Source: Bacteroidota bacterium (GTDB taxonomy: Bacteria > Bacteroidota > Ignavibacteria > Ignavibacteriales > Melioribacteraceae). Taken from it: a stretch of DNA of 54,289 bases. Below the pieces are notes generated by a model. It had not been told where the DNA came from. It ran no database searches and saw nothing but the letters and a program-made list of their open reading frames with translations. Shown here piece after piece: positions 51,634-54,289 of this stretch. A program made the position numbers and the translations under genes. The stretch spans positions 1-54,289 of the forward strand of contig JAEXUB010000262.1 of the NCBI GenBank assembly GCA_023453125.1. The letters run 5' to 3'. The first letter of the stretch is position 1. The number at the start of each line of letters is the position of its first letter.

Positions 51634-52818
51634 ATGGCTCATAAAAAAATCAGTAAGATAGAATCAAAATGTGTTCATTCAGGAGTTGGTAAATACGAAT
51701 TCGGACCGGTTGTTCCTCCAATTTATCAGACTTCCACATTCGAATTTGAAAGCGCCGCTCACGGAGCAGCCCTCTTTAAAGGAGAACAGAACGGATATAT
51801 TTATACAAGAATGAAGAATCCGACTGTTGAAGCAATGGAAGACGCAATTGCCGCTCTTGAAGGGGGACATAAGGCATTGGGATGCGCCTCGGGAATGGCG
51901 GCAATTTCTACAATTTTTACGGCACTCCTTAAATCGGGAGACCACGTTATATGCTCTAAGTCGGTCTATGGCCCCACAACTACTCTTCTGGCAACAATAT
52001 TTTCAAAATTCGGAGTAGAAGTTACTTTTGTTGATACCGATATTGACGGCGAAATTGAAAAGGCTATTAAACCCAATACAACAGTTGTTTATGTAGAAAC
52101 TCCGGGTAATCCGACCCTTGCGGTAACAGACCTTAAAAAAGCAGCCGATGCGGCTCACAAAAACAAAGCTGTTGTTGTTGTAGACAATACATTTATGAGC
52201 CCTATACTTCAGAGGCCTTTTGAATTCGGAGCCGATGTTATTCTTCACAGCATGACTAAATTCCTTAACGGGCACGCAGATGTTGTTGCAGGCGTTATTA
52301 TTGTGAAAGATGAAGAAATGTATCTATCAATGAGAAAAACATTGAATCAGATGGGAGGCGTAATTGATCCGTTTAATTCATTCCTTGTCCACAGAGGATT
52401 AAAGACTCTCGCTATAAGAATGGAAAGACACTCATTCAACGGGCAAAAAGTGGCCGAATGGCTAGAAAAGCATCCGAAAGTTGAATGGGTGCGCTACCCC
52501 GGATTGAAAAGCCATCCAAATTATGATGTCTGTGTAAAGCAGCATTCAATGCAGAGCGGCATGATTTCCTTTGAATTAAAAGAGGGATTCAAAGCCGGCG
52601 AAGCGGTTATGAACAATGTAAGGTTCTGTAAACTGGCGGTCAGCCTCGGAGGGGTTGAAACCTTAATTCAGCATCCGGCAAGCATGACACACCTCACAAT
52701 GGGAGAAGCAGCAAGAAAATCAGCCGGCATAACAGAAGGACTTGTCCGTTTATCCGTTGGAATTGAGAATTTCCAGGATATAATTGACGATTTGGAAGAG
52801 GCAATGAGTAAGATATAA
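51634..52818 (+). CDS. PLP-dependent Cys/Met metabolism enzyme (methionine gamma-lyase-like)
   Basis: 394 residues of the Cys/Met-metabolism PLP family: VVPPIYQTSTFEFES, GEQNGYIYTRMKNPTVEAME, ASGMAAISTIF, catalytic Lys in HSMTKFLNGHADVVAG, and VSLGGVETLIQHPASMTH. The C-terminal signature and GEQ-Y-R-NPT arrangement are closest to methionine gamma-lyases, which release methanethiol. However, the Cys of the YGCT motif conserved in those enzymes is Pro here (YGPTTT), so cystathionine gamma-lyase or synthase activity cannot be excluded. GGGTGAT lies before the ATG. No S-box or SAM riboswitch is seen in the 124 bp upstream. Confidence 0.9.
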   Translation: MAHKKISKIESKCVHSGVGKYEFGPVVPPIYQTSTFEFESAAHGAALFKGEQNGYIYTRMKNPTVEAMEDAIAALEGGHKALGCASGMAAISTIFTALLKSGDHVICSKSVYGPTTTLLATIFSKFGVEVTFVDTDIDGEIEKAIKPNTTVVYVETPGNPTLAVTDLKKAADAAHKNKAVVVVDNTFMSPILQRPFEFGADVILHSMTKFLNGHADVVAGVIIVKDEEMYLSMRKTLNQMGGVIDPFNSFLVHRGLKTLAIRMERHSFNGQKVAEWLEKHPKVEWVRYPGLKSHPNYDVCVKQHSMQSGMISFELKEGFKAGEAVMNNVRFCKLAVSLGGVETLIQHPASMTHLTMGEAARKSAGITEGLVRLSVGIENFQDIIDDLEEAMSKI

Positions 52819-52834
52819 TATTACCTAATTATTG

Positions 52835-52885
52835 TAACCCTCCTTCAGGTTGGCGCGTCTAATCGGGTAACCAGAAGGAGGGTTA
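52835..52885 (+). promoter_or_regulatory. Hairpin sequestering the ribosome site of the 52887 gene
   Basis: TAACCCTCCTTC (52835-52846) pairs perfectly with GAAGGAGGGTTA (52874-52885); after one A/A mismatch the stem continues with GGTT / AACC, leaving a 17-base loop. The 3' arm is the entire Shine-Dalgarno AAGGAGGG of the next gene, whose GTG start is one base past the stem. The 5' arm contains CCTCCTT, which mimics the anti-Shine-Dalgarno tail of 16S rRNA. There is no T-run on either strand, so it is not a terminator. Confidence 0.75.
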
Positions 52886-52886
52886 A

Positions 52887-53492
52887 GTGAAAAAACTATT
52901 CATTTTAATAATATTGTTAGCATCATTATCCGCCGTAGCTGCACAGGACACACCAGCAAAGCCAAATTTTAAAGATTATACAGGAACCTACACTACCGAC
53001 AACGAATTTATTGGTAAGGTTACTGTTAAAATTGAAAAAGAGAAATTGTCTGCCATTATTAGTTCCGGCGAGGAATTTTTATTTGAGCATGTAAAAGGAG
53101 ACGAATTTTTCATCTCTGCCGAATCCATTTCGATTGTATTTACCAGAAACAAAGACAAGCAGATTACCGGCTTTATCTCCGTTTCATCCGACGGAAACGA
53201 AATTAAGGGGACTAAATTAAAAGAAGTAATAGATCTTACAGAATACACCGGGGAATATTGGGCTGAAGGAAAGGAAACCCCCCTTACTGTAAAGGTGGAA
53301 AACGGCGTATTGATTGGTTCAACTGGAGGTGAAAGGTGGTTTGAACTGAAAAGAATTAAAGGGGACGATTTTGAAGTTGAAGAGGTCTCTGCCGGAATAA
53401 TTTTTACCCGGGATAAAGATAAAAAGGTGGACGGCGTTAAAGTTGTTGAACCGGGAGGAACTGAAGTTACTGCCGTTAAAAGCAAGAAATAA
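52887..53492 (+). CDS. Secreted protein of two DUF3471-like repeats
   Basis: 201 residues: signal peptide (cleavage near AVAAQ) then two similar ~85-residue modules. Both begin with YTGxY (DYTGTYTTDNEF; EYTGEYWAEGKE) and include a strand with IVFTRNKDKQITGF or IIFTRDKDKKVDGV, the pattern of lipocalin-like DUF3471 domains usually found behind beta-lactamase-fold or other enzymes. Here they stand alone. Function unknown, exported to the periplasm or beyond. Translation starts at GTG 52887 with a near-perfect ribosome site that is hidden in the preceding hairpin. The M1-type peptidase gene follows 84 bases later. Confidence 0.8.
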   Translation: MKKLFILIILLASLSAVAAQDTPAKPNFKDYTGTYTTDNEFIGKVTVKIEKEKLSAIISSGEEFLFEHVKGDEFFISAESISIVFTRNKDKQITGFISVSSDGNEIKGTKLKEVIDLTEYTGEYWAEGKETPLTVKVENGVLIGSTGGERWFELKRIKGDDFEVEEVSAGIIFTRDKDKKVDGVKVVEPGGTEVTAVKSKK

Positions 53493-53576
53493 AAAATTTA
53501 ATCTTTTGCAGTAACCGGATTGATAAATTTACATCTAATCTTATATTAAATTTTATTTAACAAGAGGGTTTAAAAA

Positions 53577-54289
53577 ATGAAAAAATGCGCATTGTTTCTG
53601 ATGATACTCATCATATCATCATCTTTTCTGCAGGCACAGAAATCAAAAATGTTTGTTCCGCTAAATTTTAAAAAAGCATATGAAGGAGGAACAAGAACGT
53701 TAGATGGAAAACCGGGGCCTAATTACTGGCAGAACGGTTCCGATTATAAAATTAACGCCGAGTTCGATCCGGCTACAAGAATACTTTCCGGCTCAGAAAC
53801 AATTATATATAAAAATAACAGCCCCAACAAACTCAATATGCTAGTTATACGCTTGTATCAGGATTATTACAGAAAAGAAGTCTCCAGAGACGGACAGGCG
53901 AACCCTGAAGACCTTAACGATGGGACGAAAATAACCAAGCTTTTGATTAATGGCGAAAGCGTTGAAATGGATCCGAGAAAACCATTTGCCGCCAGAAGAA
54001 ACAACACAAACCTTGTTGTAAGCTTAAAGAAGCCGGTTGAAGCAAAAAGCGAAGCCAAAATAGAGATTGACTGGAGCTATCAAATGCCAAAAAACTCAAG
54101 AATGAGAGGAGGGATGTACGGACCAACAACATTCTTTGTTTCCTACTGGTATCCTCAGATGGCTGTTTATGATGATACCGACGGCTGGGATATGAAGGCG
54201 TACAAAGGATCGGTAGAGTTTTATAATGATTTTTGTAATTATGATGTGAATATAACAGTGCCCGCAAAATACGTTGTTTGGGCTACGGG
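53577..54289 (+). CDS. M1-type metallopeptidase-like secreted protein (5' part)
   Basis: The first ~237 residues of a secreted protein cut by the window end. Signal peptide (MKKCALFLMILIISSSFLQA). The visible part matches the N-terminal domain of aminopeptidase-N-like M1 proteins: YWQNGSDYKINAEFDPATRILSGSETI, NKLNMLVIRLYQDYY, IEIDWSYQMPKNS, GPTTFFVSYWYPQMAVYDD, and FYNDFCNYDVNITVPAKYVVWATG. The zinc site (HExxH) would lie beyond the edge, so activity cannot be judged. GAGGG stands eight bases before the ATG. Confidence 0.85.
   Translation, partial: MKKCALFLMILIISSSFLQAQKSKMFVPLNFKKAYEGGTRTLDGKPGPNYWQNGSDYKINAEFDPATRILSGSETIIYKNNSPNKLNMLVIRLYQDYYRKEVSRDGQANPEDLNDGTKITKLLINGESVEMDPRKPFAARRNNTNLVVSLKKPVEAKSEAKIEIDWSYQMPKNSRMRGGMYGPTTFFVSYWYPQMAVYDDTDGWDMKAYKGSVEFYNDFCNYDVNITVPAKYVVWAT

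Noticed and set aside
52835..52885. Hairpin considered as the terminator of the lyase gene
   Set aside because: No T-run follows on either strand, and the 3' arm is a ribosome site in the right place for the next gene.
52988..53485. Open frame of 165 codons antisense to the DUF3471-like gene
   Set aside because: No ribosome site; the + strand reading has a signal peptide and internal domain repeat, so the antisense frame is a shadow.

Overview
The window looks like the chromosomal origin region of a member of the Ignavibacteria (Bacteroidota/Chlorobiota group). This is inferred from a type A T9SS sorting tail with the YPNPFNP motif (21058-22368), a two-propeller periplasmic sensor kinase, PorT-like barrels, 6-bladed-propeller lipoproteins, an Nrf ammonifying nitrite reductase and moderate GC content. 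No rRNA or tRNA gene, CRISPR array, insertion sequence or prophage was seen.

Layout. 1-5249: mscL (cut by the window edge), a J-domain protein, a large M16 zinc protease and a hypothetical protein. 5246-10439: an NtrC-type two-component pair, an outer-membrane barrel and a small secreted calcium-repeat, Met/Gly-rich protein. Upstream of the small protein lie a sigma-54-like promoter and a 22-bp-spaced direct repeat, which together suggest a self-contained regulon. 10450-16864: an aspartase fused to a cyclic-nucleotide-binding domain, a GNAT acetyltransferase, two lipoproteins and a membrane-embedded MutS-like ATPase. 16974-20259: an operon for nitrite reduction to ammonia (NapH-like ferredoxin protein, NrfH, NrfA) with a recognisable promoter and terminator. 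20368-24868: small accessory genes (barrel, T9SS-exported propeller protein, DUF1801, DinB, DUF1761, orphan kinase). 24924-27542: ClpB.

27774-32945: mnmE-mnmG-rsmG plus a translationally coupled SIR2-like gene. Two parS centromere sites sit between mnmE and mnmG. 32966-38875: metallo-beta-lactamase-fold enzyme, NadB, PhzF-like protein, and an operon of a sugar epimerase, asparaginase and small HEGGH membrane protein. 38924-41028: the replication origin, with DnaA boxes on both sides of dnaA. 41029-48025: dnaN-recF-DUF721-gyrB-gyrA. 48186-54289: 14-blade sensor kinase, a PLP sulfur-amino-acid lyase, a secreted DUF3471 protein whose ribosome binding site is buried in a 16-bp hairpin, and the start of an M1-type peptidase.

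Every gene to the right of the origin is on the + strand, while most genes to its left are on the - strand, as expected for replication leaving 39-41 kb in both directions. Aspartate handling recurs (aspartase, L-aspartate oxidase, asparaginase), and aspartate breakdown to fumarate could sit alongside anaerobic nitrite respiration. The items most worth a second look are the SD-sequestering hairpin at 52835-52885, the parS pair and reversed parS half-sites, the repeated 21-bp origin element, the sigma-54 regulon, the cNMP-aspartase fusion and the SIR2 gene in the origin cluster.
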